A stretch of 64,000 nt of DNA from the NCBI RefSeq assembly GCF_000219215.1, contig NC_015726.1, positions 2,108,001-2,172,000 of the forward strand. Reading direction: 5' to 3'. Positions 44,231 to 53,659 of this stretch are shown piece after piece. The notes beneath the pieces were generated by a model. The model had not been told where the DNA came from. It did no database searches and worked only from the letters and a program-made list of their open reading frames with translations. The stretch comes from Cupriavidus necator N-1 (GTDB lineage Bacteria > Pseudomonadota > Gammaproteobacteria > Burkholderiales > Burkholderiaceae). Positions within the stretch are counted from its first letter, which is position 1, and each line of letters begins with the position of its first letter. Position numbers and translations under genes: made by a program.

Positions 44231-46190
44231 CAAGTTGCGCCTGGGCCTGGCGGATATCCGGGCCCTGCTGGCGCCGCTCCCCGGCCGTGCGGCAGCTGCC
44301 ACGCGCATCACGGTGGCCTGTACCCTGACGGTACTGGTGACCAGTATCTACGGCACCCCTGAGGCGGCCATCTCCGCTTATGTGATTTTCTTCATCAACC
44401 GGGCCGACCGTACCTCCAGCGTCGTCATGAGCGTGGCCGCGCTGGTGCTGGTCAGCATGATCATCGGCCTGGTGATATGGCTCGCCGATTTCAGCGTCGA
44501 CGACCCGCTGCGCCGCGTGGCGTGCATGGCGGTGGTGTCGGCGGCAGTACTGTTCCTGGCCTCGGCCAGCAAGCTGCGGCCGGTCGGCGCCATCGTGGCG
44601 ATGATCATCGGCTTTGGGCTCGACGAACTCGGGCTGGTGCCGTCTGGCGAAATCGCTACGCGTGCCCTGCTCTATGCCTGGCTGATGGTGGCGATTCCCC
44701 TCGGCGTCAATGTGGTGGTCAACCTGGTGCTGGGCCCGGCGCCGCGCCGGCTGGCGACCGACCGCCTGGCCCATTGCCTGCAGCTTGCTGCACACAGCCT
44801 GCAGGCTCCCGATGGTGACCCAGAGGCGCTGCACGAGGCCTTGCGCGATGGCGTCCAGCCTGTCGCAGGCTGGCTGAAGCTGGCGAAGATCGAAGGCAGC
44901 ATCGACGCGCAGGATCTGCTGGCACTGCGGCAGGCCGCGTCGTCGACCATGGCGATTCTGCTGGCGGCAGATGTCGCACGCCGGCAGCCCGGGGCGCAAC
45001 TGCCGGCAGCCGTTGCCGTGCCCATCGCCACTACGCTCGACGACATGGCGCGCATGCTCGATGCCGGCGGCTATCCGGTGGAAATCGGGCTGAGCGTGCC
45101 CGGTATTGCAGGGCTGTCGCCCGTGCAGGAAGCGGTTGCCGCGGAACTAGTCGGCGCCATCAACCGCTACGCAGAGCCAGGCGACCCCGCGCCGCAGGAG
45201 CAAGCCGACCAGGCACATGGCGGCTTCCTCGATGCCGACGCGTTCTCGAATCCGGCCCATGTCCGCTACGCCCTCAAGACCACCGGCGCGGCAATGTTCT
45301 GCTACTTGCTGTATCAGCAGCTGAACTGGCCCGGCATTCATACCTGCTTTATCACCTGCTACCTGGTGTCGCTTGGCACCGCGGCGGAAACCGTGGAAAA
45401 GCTGACGCTGCGGCTGGCCGGCTGCCTGGTCGGCGCGGTGATCGGCACGGCAGCCATTGTCTACGTGGTGCCATCACTCACCTCGGTGGGCGGGCTGATG
45501 CTGCTGGTGTTTGCCGGCACGTGGATATCGGCATGGGTGGCGCAGGGCTCGCCGCGCATTGCCTACGCAGGCTTCCAGGTGGCGTTTGCGTTCTACCTGT
45601 GCGTCATCCAGGGTTCCGGACCGGGCTTTGACCTGACCATTGCGCGCGACCGGGTGATTGGCGTGGTGCTGGGCAATCTGGTTGTGTACCTGGTCTTCAC
45701 GCGGATCTGGCCAGTCAGTATTGCCAGCCGCATCGAGGCGGCACTGGCGGCACTGGTCACGCAATGGCAGCAACTGACCGAGGCGCGTCGGCCCGATGCC
45801 CGACGCAGCCATGCCGCGGCCGCCATGGCACGGCACACTGAGATCACGCAGGACCTGATCCTGGCCAACTATGAACCCGCATCGGTCAGCCCGGGGCGGG
45901 ACTGGATCGAAGACAGGCGCCGGCGCCTGGCCGCGCTCGATGCGATTGCGGGCCCCCTGTTCCTACTCGCGGAGCGCTTTCCCGGCGACCCGGAAATTGC
46001 ACGGCGATTGCACACGCCGCAGGCTACCGACGCTGTAGCGCCAACTGCGCAAGCTGCCAACGGCACCCACGATGCACAAGCCGACAAGGTCCGTCACGCC
46101 CTGCTGACCTTGGTCGACCGGCGCCTGGCGGATTCGCCCGCCGAGGCACCGGCTGCGACCTCTCCAACTTCCATTCATGCGCAAACCTGA
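44211..46190 (+). CDS. mdtO: FUSC-family inner-membrane efflux protein (MdtO/AaeB-like)
   Basis: 659 residues with two clusters of membrane segments: the first near residues 25-180 (LTVLVTSIYGTPEAAISAYVIFF, in parts), the second near 350-500 (MFCYLLYQQLNWPGIHTCFITC, in parts). Soluble helical parts of about 170 and 150 residues follow each cluster. This is the fusaric-acid-resistance/aromatic acid exporter fold. The likely role is export of aromatic or hydroxylated aromatic acids. It overlaps both neighbours, so the operon is tightly coupled. Confidence 0.9.
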   Translation: MAQPAADKLRLGLADIRALLAPLPGRAAAATRITVACTLTVLVTSIYGTPEAAISAYVIFFINRADRTSSVVMSVAALVLVSMIIGLVIWLADFSVDDPLRRVACMAVVSAAVLFLASASKLRPVGAIVAMIIGFGLDELGLVPSGEIATRALLYAWLMVAIPLGVNVVVNLVLGPAPRRLATDRLAHCLQLAAHSLQAPDGDPEALHEALRDGVQPVAGWLKLAKIEGSIDAQDLLALRQAASSTMAILLAADVARRQPGAQLPAAVAVPIATTLDDMARMLDAGGYPVEIGLSVPGIAGLSPVQEAVAAELVGAINRYAEPGDPAPQEQADQAHGGFLDADAFSNPAHVRYALKTTGAAMFCYLLYQQLNWPGIHTCFITCYLVSLGTAAETVEKLTLRLAGCLVGAVIGTAAIVYVVPSLTSVGGLMLLVFAGTWISAWVAQGSPRIAYAGFQVAFAFYLCVIQGSGPGFDLTIARDRVIGVVLGNLVVYLVFTRIWPVSIASRIEAALAALVTQWQQLTEARRPDARRSHAAAAMARHTEITQDLILANYEPASVSPGRDWIEDRRRRLAALDAIAGPLFLLAERFPGDPEIARRLHTPQATDAVAPTAQAANGTHDAQADKVRHALLTLVDRRLADSPAEAPAATSPTSIHAQT

Positions 46191-47742
46191 TTCGCTGGCG
46201 ATCCCGCTGACACTGGTCGCCGCCGTGACGCTGGCCGGATGTGCCACCGCGTCGCTCGACCTGGCCCCGCCGGCCTCCGACCGGCCATGGCAGCCCGAGA
46301 CCACCGCGTCCGGCGAGATCGTGCCGGGCGCGGCCAGCAAGCCGGCACCGGCAACCCGGCCATCCGACTACACGCTGCCGGCCAACACCGCGCTGGCATC
46401 CGTGCCCCCGCCAGCTGCACTCGATACCACGCACGCTTACACGCTGCCCGAGCTGATCGACCTAGCAGAATCCACCAACCCGCTGACCCGGATTGCCTGG
46501 AACGACGCGCGCAATGCCGCACTGGCCGCCGGCATCGCCAGGAGCAGCTACCTGCCGTACATCTCCGCGGCGGCGATGGGCGGCTACCAGAACGGACACA
46601 GCGCTTCGTCCACGGCGCTGGGCACGCTGGGCGCAAACGCGTCGACGCATGGCGCGGTCTCGGTGCTGTCGCTGCAGTGGCTGCTGTTCGATTTCGGCGA
46701 GCGCGCGGGCATTGTCGATGCCACTGAACAGGCATCGATTGCCGCGAACATCGGCTTTACCGCGGCGCACCAGAAGATCATTCACGAAGTCAGCACGGCG
46801 TTCTATCGCTACCAGGCCGCGCGTTCGCGCGCGACCACCGTGCAGCAGGCGATGCGCAACGCCGATGCCGTGCTTGCCGCCGCCAAGGCGCGCTACCAGC
46901 GCGGCATCGGCACCGTGGTGGAAGTCGCCCAGGCCACGCAGAATCGAGCGCAGACCAATCTCGCCACGGTGCAGGCGCAAGGGGCCGAAACCGATGCCTA
47001 CCTGGCACTGGTCACGGCCATCGGCATCTCCCCGCTTTCCAGGCCCCAAATAGCCGAGATGCCGGTGCGGCTCCTGTCGCCGGCCATGCGCAGCTCGATC
47101 GAGCAGATCGTTGAACGTGCGATTGCAAGCCGGCCAGACGTGCTGGCGGCCTATGCCATCGAACGCGCCAGCCAGGCCAAGGTCAGGGCGGCAGAGGCCG
47201 GCTTCATGCCCAAGGTGTTCATGTCTGCATTCACGTCGTACGCGTCCGGCGGCTCGGCAATCACCGCGATTCCGCCGGTCGGCCAGCAGCCGCCCACGGT
47301 CAACCTGAACGGCTACCGCTACGGCGCCAGCGTGTTCCTGGGCGTGACCGTACCGATCTACGACGGCGGGGTGCGCTCCGCGGTGCTGGCACAGGCGCGC
47401 AACGACGCCGACAGCGCGTCGGCCAGGCTGACGCGCGCCAAGGAAGAGTCCGTGCGCCAGATCGTGGTCAGCCAGAGCGCGCTCGAATCGAGCCTGGCCG
47501 CCTACGATGCGGCCAGGGCACTGGCCGAGGCCGCGCAGATTACCTATGACGCTGCCTTCGCCGCGTATAGCAAGGGCGTGGGGCCTGTCACCGAAGCCAA
47601 TCTGGCGCAGAACCAGTTACTGCTGGCGCGCAATGCGTCTGCCGACGCCTATAACGGGGCGCTCGCCGCTGCGGCGACATTGGCGCTTGCGACGGGGTCG
47701 GTCGGCGCGGTGCGCGATGGAGGTGAATGGCCGGTGCGGTGA
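46177..47742 (+). CDS. mdtP: TolC-family outer-membrane efflux lipoprotein (MdtP-like)
   Basis: 521 residues with a lipoprotein signal (TLAGC lipobox near residue 22). The duplicated outer-membrane efflux domain is visible as two long helical repeats (YTLPELIDLAESTNPLTRIAW near 90; IVERAIASRPDVLAAYAIE near 310) plus beta strands (GVTVPIYDGGVRSAVLAQA). It is the outer-membrane channel of the ytcA-mdtNOP-type system. A 14-nt overlap with the FUSC gene supports one transcript. Confidence 0.9.
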   Translation: MRKPDSLAIPLTLVAAVTLAGCATASLDLAPPASDRPWQPETTASGEIVPGAASKPAPATRPSDYTLPANTALASVPPPAALDTTHAYTLPELIDLAESTNPLTRIAWNDARNAALAAGIARSSYLPYISAAAMGGYQNGHSASSTALGTLGANASTHGAVSVLSLQWLLFDFGERAGIVDATEQASIAANIGFTAAHQKIIHEVSTAFYRYQAARSRATTVQQAMRNADAVLAAAKARYQRGIGTVVEVAQATQNRAQTNLATVQAQGAETDAYLALVTAIGISPLSRPQIAEMPVRLLSPAMRSSIEQIVERAIASRPDVLAAYAIERASQAKVRAAEAGFMPKVFMSAFTSYASGGSAITAIPPVGQQPPTVNLNGYRYGASVFLGVTVPIYDGGVRSAVLAQARNDADSASARLTRAKEESVRQIVVSQSALESSLAAYDAARALAEAAQITYDAAFAAYSKGVGPVTEANLAQNQLLLARNASADAYNGALAAAATLALATGSVGAVRDGGEWPVR

Positions 47743-47760
47743 TACCGCCTGGTGTACTGC

Positions 47761-48225
47761 TCAACCCTGCCGAGGCTGCACCGCCGCCGCAAGGCCGGGC
47801 TTGCGCAGCATTTTCTCGACATCTCCCGCGTGCAGTTCCTCCAGCTGGATCAACTGCCGCGCATACTCTTCCAGCGCGACGGAGCACCCCTCGACCAGGC
47901 TTAGCAGCTCACGGTACAGATCCAGGGCCTGCATCTCCGTCGCAAGCGATTCACGCAGGATCGCGCCGATATCGGTCGTGTGGCTGTCCAGAAGTCCGCC
48001 AATGCCAAGCGAGGGATAGGCGCCTAGGGTCGTGATCCATTCGCCGGCCTGGTGCGCGTGCAGCAGCGACTCATTCGCCTGCTCACGCAGCCACGACACG
48101 ATGGGAATGCGGCCGAAGCCGAATATCAGGAATGAATAGTGCGTGTAGCGCACAACACCAGCGAGCTCAGCTTCGAGTATTCGATTGAGTACGCCGACGA
48201 CCTTTTCCTGTTCGATTTCCGACAT
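47761..48225 (-). CDS. Bacterioferritin-like di-iron protein
   Basis: 154 residues forming a four-helix ferritin-like bundle. Di-iron ligands are plausible at E19 (EAEL), E51-x-x-H54 (ANESLLHAH), E94 (ATEMQAL) and E128-x-x-H131 (EELHAGD). No haem-binding Met of classical Bfr is obvious, so this is closer to the Dps-like/bacterioferritin-like group for iron storage or oxidative defence. It is convergent with the efflux operon, with an 18-base gap, and followed upstream by a universal stress protein gene on the same strand. Confidence 0.85.
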   Translation of the reverse strand: MSEIEQEKVVGVLNRILEAELAGVVRYTHYSFLIFGFGRIPIVSWLREQANESLLHAHQAGEWITTLGAYPSLGIGGLLDSHTTDIGAILRESLATEMQALDLYRELLSLVEGCSVALEEYARQLIQLEELHAGDVEKMLRKPGLAAAVQPRQG

Positions 48226-48297
48226 GGCAGATTCCTCCCTGAGGTAGGTTCGGACTGCAAGCCGGCCCCCGTAGCCGGGCGCCGCGCAATCCCGTCA

Positions 48298-48729
48298 TTA
48301 GCGGTAGACGAGGACAGGGACCCGGCAATGGGTGAGAACTTTCTGGGTTTCACTGCCGACCAACAGCCCCTCCAGGCCCCTGCGGCCGTGCGACGCCATG
48401 AAGATCACGTCACACCCGTGCCTCGCGGCGGCATCGATGATGCCCTTGTAGGGTACCGAGGTCGTCATATCCGTTTCGCATGTGACTCCCGCGGCCCTGG
48501 CTGCAGCAACAACCACTTCCAGCCTAGCGGTTGCATGCGCGGCCTCCTGCTCTTCGAAGGCCTTGCGCCTGGGATGGCCGGAATCGCCTGACGCCACGTA
48601 GGGATACTCTTCCATGCACGTATAGGCCGTCAGCCTGGCGCCACCGGCTTTGACAAAGCCAATGGCCGCGTCCATTGCCATTCTTGAAAGTTCTGAGCCA
48701 TCGGTGGCCAGCAAAATGTGCTTGAACAC
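48298..48729 (-). CDS. Universal stress protein (UspA family)
   Basis: 143 residues from a GTG start with AAGGAG upstream. The N-terminus FKHILLATDGSELSRMAMD and the C-terminal ATP-binding motif (FMASHGRRGLEGLLVGSETQ, G-2x-G-9x-G-(S/T) pattern) are those of ATP-binding Usp proteins. It acts in stress survival by unknown effectors. It lies upstream of the ferritin-like gene on the same strand with a 72-base gap, so the two may be co-expressed. Confidence 0.9.
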   Translation of the reverse strand: MFKHILLATDGSELSRMAMDAAIGFVKAGGARLTAYTCMEEYPYVASGDSGHPRRKAFEEQEAAHATARLEVVVAAARAAGVTCETDMTTSVPYKGIIDAAARHGCDVIFMASHGRRGLEGLLVGSETQKVLTHCRVPVLVYR

Positions 48730-48862
48730 GATTCTTCTCCTTAGGCGATTGATCCCGGCGGGCAGCAACAGCCCACTAGTCAGAGTTCAGTATGGACAAG
48801 AATCCGCCTCTCGCCACCCACGCAAATGCACCTGCGCACACGCCGAGGCGGCCGCAGCGCCC

Positions 48863-48973
48863 TCACCCATCGATCTTGAAGCCAATATCCTTGATGAACT
48901 GGCCCCAACGCGCATGATCGACCCGGATCTGCGCGGCGAAGGCTTCAGGCGTGGCGGCAGATGCGGGCGCGGA
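48863..48973 (-). pseudogene. Remnant C-terminus of a Bug-family binding protein
   Basis: The last 35 or so codons of a TctC/Bug gene remain: SAATPEAFAAQIRVDHARW, then GQFIKDIGFKIDG and a stop. This is the standard Bug C-terminus. Upstream, the frame runs straight into the end of the LysR gene, eight bases away, so the rest of the gene has been deleted. The deletion joined a LysR gene to the tail of what was probably its target. Confidence 0.8.
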
Positions 48974-48980
48974 TTGGGTC

Positions 48981-49910
48981 TCAGGCCGCCCCCCGGAGCG
49001 GCCCGAACCGCTCCACGTACAACCCGGCCACCCAATCGACAAACACCCGCACCCGCGGCGCCAGCTGCCGGTGGAACGGATACAGCGCTGACACCGGCAA
49101 GTCCGGGCAGGGCCAGGCCTCAAGCACGGGCACCAGCCGTCCTGCGCGCAGGTGCTCTGCCACGCGGAAGCGCGGCACCTGGATCAGGCCGCAGCCGGCC
49201 AGGGCCGAGCTGGTATAGCACTCGGCATCGCTCACCGAGATCCAGCCGCGCGCCTTGAACTCCTGCACCTCGCCACCGACGGTCAGCGTGAAGGGATAAC
49301 GGTTGTCATGGTTGTGCGAGAAGAACCCCACGCCGATGTGTTGCGCCAGTTCCGACGGGTGTTGCGGCGTGCCGTGCGCGGCCAGGTATCCTGGGCTGGC
49401 GCACAGCACCTCCGGCATATCCGCAAGACGCCGGGCCACCAGCGAGGAATCGCGCGGCCGGCCGGCACGCACCACGCAATCGATGCCCTCCCCGACCAGG
49501 TCGACCAGCCGGTCGCCGCTGCTGACGATCAGGTCGATATGCGGATAGCGCTCCCGAAACTCGCCGATGCGCGGCAGGATGATCATGGTGGCGTGGGTGC
49601 CATGCAGGTCCAGCCGCAGCGTGCCGCGCGGGTTGGCCACCTGCGTGCTGAGCGAGGTCTCGGCGTCTTCCAGGTCCTGCAGCACGCGCTTGCTGCGCTC
49701 ATAGAACGCCTGGCCGTCCAGCGTGGGGCGCACCTGGCGCGTGGTGCGCTCCAGCAGGCGCGCGCCGATGCGGGCCTCAAGTTCCTTGATGGCGTGCGTC
49801 GCGGTGGCCCGTGGCATGTCCAACGCGCTGGCGGCGCCGGTGAAGGAACCCAGTTCCACGATCCGGGTAAAGAGTTGCAGCGCGTCGAAGCGGTCCATGC
49901 GGGGGCTCAT
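48981..49910 (-). CDS. LysR-family transcriptional regulator
   Basis: 309 residues. Winged helix (LQLFTRIVELGSFTGAASAL, then ATATHAIKELEARIG) and a CrgA-type effector domain (LRLDLHGTHATMIILPRIGEF, IDCVVRAGRPRDSSLVARRLA). An alternative start lies four codons in. It is adjacent to the tail remnant of a Bug gene, so it may have lost its original target. The next gene upstream is divergent and encodes an ABC exporter; a regulatory link is not evident. Confidence 0.9.
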   Translation of the reverse strand: MSPRMDRFDALQLFTRIVELGSFTGAASALDMPRATATHAIKELEARIGARLLERTTRQVRPTLDGQAFYERSKRVLQDLEDAETSLSTQVANPRGTLRLDLHGTHATMIILPRIGEFRERYPHIDLIVSSGDRLVDLVGEGIDCVVRAGRPRDSSLVARRLADMPEVLCASPGYLAAHGTPQHPSELAQHIGVGFFSHNHDNRYPFTLTVGGEVQEFKARGWISVSDAECYTSSALAGCGLIQVPRFRVAEHLRAGRLVPVLEAWPCPDLPVSALYPFHRQLAPRVRVFVDWVAGLYVERFGPLRGAA

Positions 49911-50138
49911 AGCGGAAGGGTCACTTCCGGATTGGAATCAGGTTCCCGGCCTGCGTCAAGCCGGATCTCCACTCGCTTGTCCAGGGTCAGTCCCTGAGCC
50001 CGGCCAGGGACCACGAATCAGCCAGGCATCGATTCTGCTAGCCTATATTTCATTCATAGTCTTCTGCCGTTCTCCCGCGTGTCCCGTGGCGGGGCCATGT
50101 GGCGAGTATGCAATCCGGTTAGTGCTGGGAGATGGGAT

Positions 50139-51902
50139 ATGAGCGCCGTTCCTGAGTCGCGGGTCACCGGCACCACTTCGGCCCAAGGGAAACGCCCCGT
50201 CACTTCCACCCGGCACGTGTGGACCCGATACTGGGCCATTGCAAAACCTTACTGGTTCTCGCGGGAAAAATGGAAAGCCTCGGGCTTGCTGGTCCTGCTG
50301 ATCCTGCTGCTGTTGGGCCAGACCCAGACCGAGGTACTGATCGTCAAGCAGACCGGTGAATTCACTTCGGCCCTGGCGGCGCAAGACGCGGATCGCTTCT
50401 GGGCCTCGATCACGAAGTGTCTTTATATCCTGATGGTGGCAGTTCCCATCTACGCTGTTTATTACTACCTGAGGAATAAGCTTGGCCTGCTCTGGAGGCG
50501 CTGGCTGACCAGTCACTATCTGGACCGGTATTTCAAAAGCCGGGTCTACTACAAGCTCAATTCAGATGCCGCGATCGACAACCCGGACCAGCGCATCGCG
50601 GAGGACATCAATACCTTCACGCGGCAATCCCTGTTTTTCCTTTCGATCGGCATCGGCGCGCTGCTGCAGCTCATTGCATTCAGCGCCGTCCTGTGGTCGA
50701 TCTCCAGGGAGCTGGTCTACTTTCTTGTCATCTATGCCATCGCCGGCACATTCATCTCCATCTTCTTCTTCGGCCGCGTCCTGATCGGCCTGAACTTCTT
50801 CCAGCTAAGGCGGGAGGCGGATTTCCGCTTCAGCCTGATCCGGGTGCGTGAGAACGCCGAGTCCATCGCGTTCTATCGCGGCGAAGCGCTGGAATCAACC
50901 CATGTGAGCGGCCGTTTCGGTAAGGCCTTCCAGAACTTCGACCGCCTCATCAAGTGGCAGCTGAGCCTGAACATGTTCCAGTATGCCTATGGCTTCCTGA
51001 CCATCCTGCTGCCCAGCGCCATCGTCGCTTCACGCGTGCTTTCCGGCGAGCTTGAAGTCGGCAGCGCCATCCAGGCGGCCGGCGCGTTCGCCGCCATACT
51101 GAACGCGCTGACCGTGATCGTTGACAACTTTGAAGACCTGAGCCGGTTCGTGGCGGGGCTGGATCGACTGGACACATTCTCCATCGCGCTGACCGGGACG
51201 GCAGCAGCCTCCGTGAAGCCGGCCACCACGATCGAGTCCATCCATGACTCCCGCCTGGCGCTGGAACATGTCACCTTGCGCACGCCGAATCAAGAGCGAA
51301 CGCTGGTCACTGACCTGACCCTGTCGGTCAACCCGGGAGAGGGCCTGCTCATCGTCGGCGCCAGCGGCGGCGGCAAGAGTTCCCTGATGCGCGCGATCGC
51401 CGGATTGTGGAACAACGGCACGGGATGCATCGTGCGGCCAATGCCGCAGGAGATGCTATTCCTGCCGCAGCATCCTTACATGGTGGTCGGCAGCCTGCGC
51501 AGCCAGCTGCTGTACCCGAACCACATTGGCCAGCGGATCCCGGACGAGGAGCTTCTGAAGTTGCTGGAGATGGTCAACCTGAAGGACATCGCTGGCCGGT
51601 TTGGCGGCCTGGACACGGAAGTGGACTGGGGGAAAGTCCTGTCTCTTGGCGAGCAACAGCGGCTGACCATCGCTCGCGTACTGCTCTCAAAACCGCGCTA
51701 TGTCATGCTGGACGAAGCGACCAGTGCCCTGGATATCCGCAATGAGGAAAGCATGTACCAGTTGCTGGCCGACCTGCAGGCGACGCTTGTCAGCGTCAGC
51801 CACCGCCCCACTCTGCTGAAATTCCACCACCAGGTCCTGGAACTGCCCGGGAACGGAAAGTGGTGGCTGCATCCGACCAGGGACTATCGCCTGGGGTGGT
51901 AG
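50139..51902 (+). CDS. ABC transporter, SbmA/BacA (YddA)-type permease-ATPase
   Basis: 587 residues from the ATG at 50139 (GGGAG upstream). The N-terminal half is a six-helix ABC_membrane_2/SbmA-like domain (RRWLTSHYLDRYFKSRVYY, DNPDQRIAEDINTFT). The C-terminal half is an NBD with Walker A GASGGGKSS, signature LSLGEQQR, Walker B VMLDEATSALD and switch His (SVSHRP). Relatives import peptide antibiotics or export fatty-acid-type compounds (vitamin B12 in mycobacteria); the substrate here is unknown. Confidence 0.9.
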   Translation: MSAVPESRVTGTTSAQGKRPVTSTRHVWTRYWAIAKPYWFSREKWKASGLLVLLILLLLGQTQTEVLIVKQTGEFTSALAAQDADRFWASITKCLYILMVAVPIYAVYYYLRNKLGLLWRRWLTSHYLDRYFKSRVYYKLNSDAAIDNPDQRIAEDINTFTRQSLFFLSIGIGALLQLIAFSAVLWSISRELVYFLVIYAIAGTFISIFFFGRVLIGLNFFQLRREADFRFSLIRVRENAESIAFYRGEALESTHVSGRFGKAFQNFDRLIKWQLSLNMFQYAYGFLTILLPSAIVASRVLSGELEVGSAIQAAGAFAAILNALTVIVDNFEDLSRFVAGLDRLDTFSIALTGTAAASVKPATTIESIHDSRLALEHVTLRTPNQERTLVTDLTLSVNPGEGLLIVGASGGGKSSLMRAIAGLWNNGTGCIVRPMPQEMLFLPQHPYMVVGSLRSQLLYPNHIGQRIPDEELLKLLEMVNLKDIAGRFGGLDTEVDWGKVLSLGEQQRLTIARVLLSKPRYVMLDEATSALDIRNEESMYQLLADLQATLVSVSHRPTLLKFHHQVLELPGNGKWWLHPTRDYRLGW

Positions 51903-51987
51903 GCGTCCAGCTGCCTTGTAGCGGCCCCAACCATCATCGTGCTGTGCTAACGTCGCGCGAGGCACATTTGATGTGGAGGGCGTTTGC

Positions 51988-53025
51988 ATGCAAGCGGGCA
52001 TTGTCGAGGCCGGCTATGGCTCGGACCCGGTCGGTCTGGTCAGCGGTTTTCTGTTCGAACCCGGCGGACCGGTGCGCGAGATTGATTCCCGCGCCGCAGC
52101 GGCATGGCTGCAGCAGATGCCGTCAGTACCGCCGGACGCCGCGCACCATCGCCCCTTCCTGTGGCTACACTTCAACCTGTCGCACAGCGCATGCGAACGC
52201 TGGATGAAGGGCCAGCTGGCCCTGCCGGACGAATTCTTCGAGGCCCTGCGGCAGGGTTCGCGCTCGACGCGGATCGAGCGCCTGGACGCCGCCCTGCTGG
52301 CCGTGGTCAACGACGTGATCTACAACTTCGGCGTCACGTCGACGGATATCTCCACGCTCTGGGCCCACGCCGACCACCGCTTGCTGGTGACGGCCCGCGC
52401 CAGGCCGCTGCGTTCCGTGGACCGGCTGCGCGAGGCGGTGCGGCGCGGAGAGGCATTCCGCTCGCCACTGGACCTTGTGGTGCACCTGTTGCGTGACCAG
52501 GCCGACGTGCTGGTGCAGATCGTGCGCGAGACCGGTGTGAACGTCGACCAGATCGAGGACCAGTTGCTGTCGCAGCGCCTGCACGGCAACCGCGCCGACC
52601 TGGGTTCGATGCGGCGCGGGCTGGTGCGGCTGCAACGGCTGCTGGCGCCCGAGCCCGGCGCCCTGTTCCGGCTGTTGAACCGGCCGCCGGCCTGGCTGCA
52701 GGAATCGGACTTGCAGGAGTTGCGTGAATCGACCGAGGAATTCTCGCTGGTACTCAACGACCTGGCCGCGCTGGTCGAACGCATCAAGCTGTTGCAGGAA
52801 GAAATTGCCGCCAAGCTCAACGAGCAAACCAACCGCACGCTGTTCACGCTGACGCTGGTGACTGTGCTGGCGCTTCCGATCAATATCGTGGCCGGCTTCT
52901 TCGGCATGAATGTGGGCGGCATTCCGCTGGCCGGACACCCGCACGGCTTTTGGGTACTGGTGGCGCTAGTGGCAAGTTTCACGGTACTGGCCGGGCGCTG
53001 GGCATTCCGCAAGCAGGCCGGGTAG
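51988..53025 (+). CDS. CorA/ZntB-family divalent cation transporter
   Basis: 345 residues from the ATG at 51988 with GGAGG nine bases upstream. A large cytoplasmic funnel domain with a long helix (about 195-280) is followed by two C-terminal membrane helices and the pore signature GMN (FFGMNVGGIP). The N-terminal FLWLHFNLSH and the pore loop are closer to ZntB (zinc) than to CorA (magnesium). Ion preference is not certain. Confidence 0.9.
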   Translation: MQAGIVEAGYGSDPVGLVSGFLFEPGGPVREIDSRAAAAWLQQMPSVPPDAAHHRPFLWLHFNLSHSACERWMKGQLALPDEFFEALRQGSRSTRIERLDAALLAVVNDVIYNFGVTSTDISTLWAHADHRLLVTARARPLRSVDRLREAVRRGEAFRSPLDLVVHLLRDQADVLVQIVRETGVNVDQIEDQLLSQRLHGNRADLGSMRRGLVRLQRLLAPEPGALFRLLNRPPAWLQESDLQELRESTEEFSLVLNDLAALVERIKLLQEEIAAKLNEQTNRTLFTLTLVTVLALPINIVAGFFGMNVGGIPLAGHPHGFWVLVALVASFTVLAGRWAFRKQAG

Positions 53026-53101
53026 GTAACGCTTGCGGGATGTACCATACTTCAGGCAGTGTCCCCTGGCTCTCAACCCCCCAAACCTGAGGAACCCGGC
53101 C

Positions 53102-53584
53102 ATGAAGCTACTTCGCATTGCTGCCCTGGCGTTCGTGCTTTCGGGATGCGCCATGAACCAGGGCGCGCCAGGCACGGCGCAGGCGTCGCGCACAGAAAGC
53201 TGCAAGATGACGTCGGAGCAGGAGATTGCGGCGTTGTTTGATCGATGGAATCGGTCACTGCAGACAGGCGATCCACACAAGGTGGTGGCCAACTATGCGG
53301 AACGGTCCATTCTTCTTCCGACGGTATCCAACAAGCCTCGCTTGACCGTCGCGGAGAAAGAGGACTATTTCCATCACTTCCTGCAAAACGGTCCGTCCGG
53401 GAAGATCGACTTCCGCACCATTGAGCTGGGATGCAATTCCGCGGTGGATTCCGGGCTCTACACCTTCACCTTCGCACGGACGGGCGCCGTGGTGAAGGCC
53501 CGCTTTACCTACACCTATCACTGGGATGGCAAGCAATGGCTCATTACAAGCCATCACTCGTCGGCCATGCCGGAGAAGACGTAA
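53102..53584 (+). CDS. NTF2-like lipoprotein (SgcJ/EcaC family)
   Basis: 160 residues with a lipoprotein signal (LSGC lipobox near residue 16). The mature domain (EQEIAALFDRWNRSLQTGDPHKVVANYAERSILLPTVSN, in parts; FTYTYHWDGKQWLITSHHSS) is a SnoaL/NTF2-like cone fold of the SgcJ/EcaC (CaMKII-association-like) group. Function unknown. It lies 76 bases after the ZntB-type gene on the same strand and is convergent with phaB. Confidence 0.82.
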   Translation: MKLLRIAALAFVLSGCAMNQGAPGTAQASRTESCKMTSEQEIAALFDRWNRSLQTGDPHKVVANYAERSILLPTVSNKPRLTVAEKEDYFHHFLQNGPSGKIDFRTIELGCNSAVDSGLYTFTFARTGAVVKARFTYTYHWDGKQWLITSHHSSAMPEKT

Positions 53585-53659
53585 CTGAGGCCTGAGCCTC
53601 AGTTACCGAGGGCGAGGGCCCCGCCGCGCACTCACCTGGCGGCGCCTGGCCCAGCGCCC

